DNA from: Adiantum capillus-veneris
Taxonomy: Eukaryota; Streptophyta; Polypodiopsida; Polypodiales; Pteridaceae
Reading direction: 5' to 3'
Length of the DNA: 58,000 nt
Assembly: GCA_014529385.2 (NCBI GenBank)
Contig: CM043959.1
Location: 53,457,253-53,515,252, forward strand
Positions 56,908 through 58,000 of this stretch are shown here, in pieces (position 1 is the stretch's first letter; each line of letters opens with the position of its first letter). Position numbers and translations under genes: made by a program. Below the pieces are notes generated by a model. The model was not told the DNA's origin. It was given only the letters and a program-made list of their open reading frames with translations, and did no database searches.

Positions 56908-58000
56908 ACTTGTAGTATCCACACCGTCATTTCAAAATGGGCAGCCGTCCCAAACATGATAGCGACCACTTCACAAATGGGCGGATATTTTGGTGTGACT
57001 TAACTTGGCAAGGAGGACTCGAACTCTCACACCCCCCTACAATATGGAAGGTATGGCAATATGGAAGGTATATGGCTATCCGACAACGGAATTTCAAGTT
57101 CGCCCTCTTGAACAAAAACATCCAACCTAAGAAATCATTGTTGCTCTTGCTCATTATTTGGACTCGTAAGAAATTTTCCAAAGCCATGCTAAATGCAAGT
57201 CGTCCATTAAAGATACTAGGCACCTTTTCATCAATTGCCTCTATAGCAGACCTATCTTGATCCTAAGTTTTGATCCTACCTCGAAACAATGGATGCTGGG
57301 TGACTCAATTGGTGGTCTCTCCTCGTGTTGGAACAAATTGAAAGTTGAATTCTTATGGTTGATCTAGAGGCAAAGAAATTGTATGTCAAAGCTTGCGAAA
57401 GTGTAGAAGAAGCCTTGTGGTGTGGATATTTAATTCCACCAACCTTGCTTGCCTTGGATGCACCTCCATAGTAATTAGCTATAGCAGGTCGTACAATGGG
57501 ATGTGATACCAAAAAGATGAGTAGCAATTAAAGAACTTGCATGGGTTGCATGCACCATGAAAGATGTCCTAAGTAGTAAGTCAAAAAGATGGAAGCTAGC
57601 AAATTCGATGGCACGAGCAAAAACTTGGAACTCTCCAAAATACATAAGGTCCACATCTAAGGAAGCAAAAACATGCCTTGTGTGTGTGCCAATCGCAATT
57701 AGGGCAAGTAATTCATAAAGCCACTTGAATGTTGTGACTAGTTGAAAAAGCTAAAACTTGTGACGGAATAAGATATGCGCCCTAAGTGATGTTTGAAGTG
57801 CTTTAGCAAGATTCAATATCATAATGTATGGAGAATTGCCCTTGTAATGGCCTTAGGGCACCCGAAGTGTCTAAATTTTTTCCTTGGTATGTGAAAGCAC
57901 CATGAAATTAAGTTGAACACAGAGATGGTGGACCTGTGCAGAGAAGCGAGGAATTTGGTAGCGGGATGGGCCAAACTAAGCCCAAAAAAATTCCACCCTC
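56908..58000. other. Upstream flank of LAP
   Basis: Should contain the promoter, but I see no clear TATA box at a set distance. A direct repeat of AATATGGAAGGTAT is at 57050-57073, and GGACTCGAACT at 57015-57025 is the complement of a tRNA B box with one mismatch. The rest (57260-58000) has no gene I recognise. Confidence 0.4.

Noticed and set aside
57276-57527. A minus-strand frame thought to be a copia RNase H end
   Set aside because: Only loose composition similarity; the KxxIDVRYH and TEAEY landmarks are absent.

Overview
This window looks like nuclear DNA of a land plant. It is dominated by decayed retroelements that surround and fill one conserved housekeeping gene. The gene, on the minus strand, encodes a plant-type M17 leucine aminopeptidase of 590 residues with a plastid-transit-like N-terminus. 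I could place ten exons with GT/AG borders that keep one reading frame throughout. It spans about 48.3 kb (56885 down to 8565) because intron 4 is about 12.0 kb and intron 7 about 28.0 kb. Introns of this size filled with LTR elements suggest a large-genome lineage such as a fern, lycophyte or gymnosperm. That placement is inference; nothing in the window fixes the species.

Layout. 1-1979: the 3' part of a decayed Ty1/copia element with its 3' LTR. 1980-8564: gene-poor 3' flank holding two sets of hairpin-forming repeats (3263-3505 and 4031-4530), a charged low-complexity stretch and a poly-G run. 8565-11293: exons 10, 9 and 8. 11294-39322: intron 7, holding a non-autonomous LTR element (11994-16647) that itself contains a 1.69-kb solo-LTR-like insertion, a truncated sister copy (to 18708), Copia-1 (18990-24047, plus), an unclassified LTR element (24053-25848), LINE-1 (plus) split by Copia-2 (26946-32395, minus), LINE-2 (plus), LINE-3 (minus), copy 1 of LTR family F and LINE-4. 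39323-39815: exons 7, 6 and 5. 39816-51859: intron 4, holding a possible hAT-like element, family F copy 2 split by Copia-3 (42609-47566), which is itself split by a solo LTR (46179-47000), then Copia-4, F copy 3, an F-like segment and LINE-5. 51860-52914: exons 4, 3 and 2. 52915-56630: intron 1. 56631-56885: exon 1. 56886-58000: upstream flank.

The retroelements form readable nests supported by matching 5-bp target-site duplications: catcc for the non-autonomous element, gtgga for Copia-1, tatac for Copia-2, acatt for Copia-3 and aatac for the solo LTR. All the copia elements carry stops, frameshifts or deletions, so none looks autonomous. The most unusual structural signals are a LINE family whose four readable 3' ends all run straight into (TC)n tracts, a tandem array of about 100-bp hairpin units, an LTR hairpin lost from the 3' LTR of two different elements, telomere-like repeats inside one LTR, a core-promoter block shared by two LTR families, and repeated poly-G/poly-C expansions.
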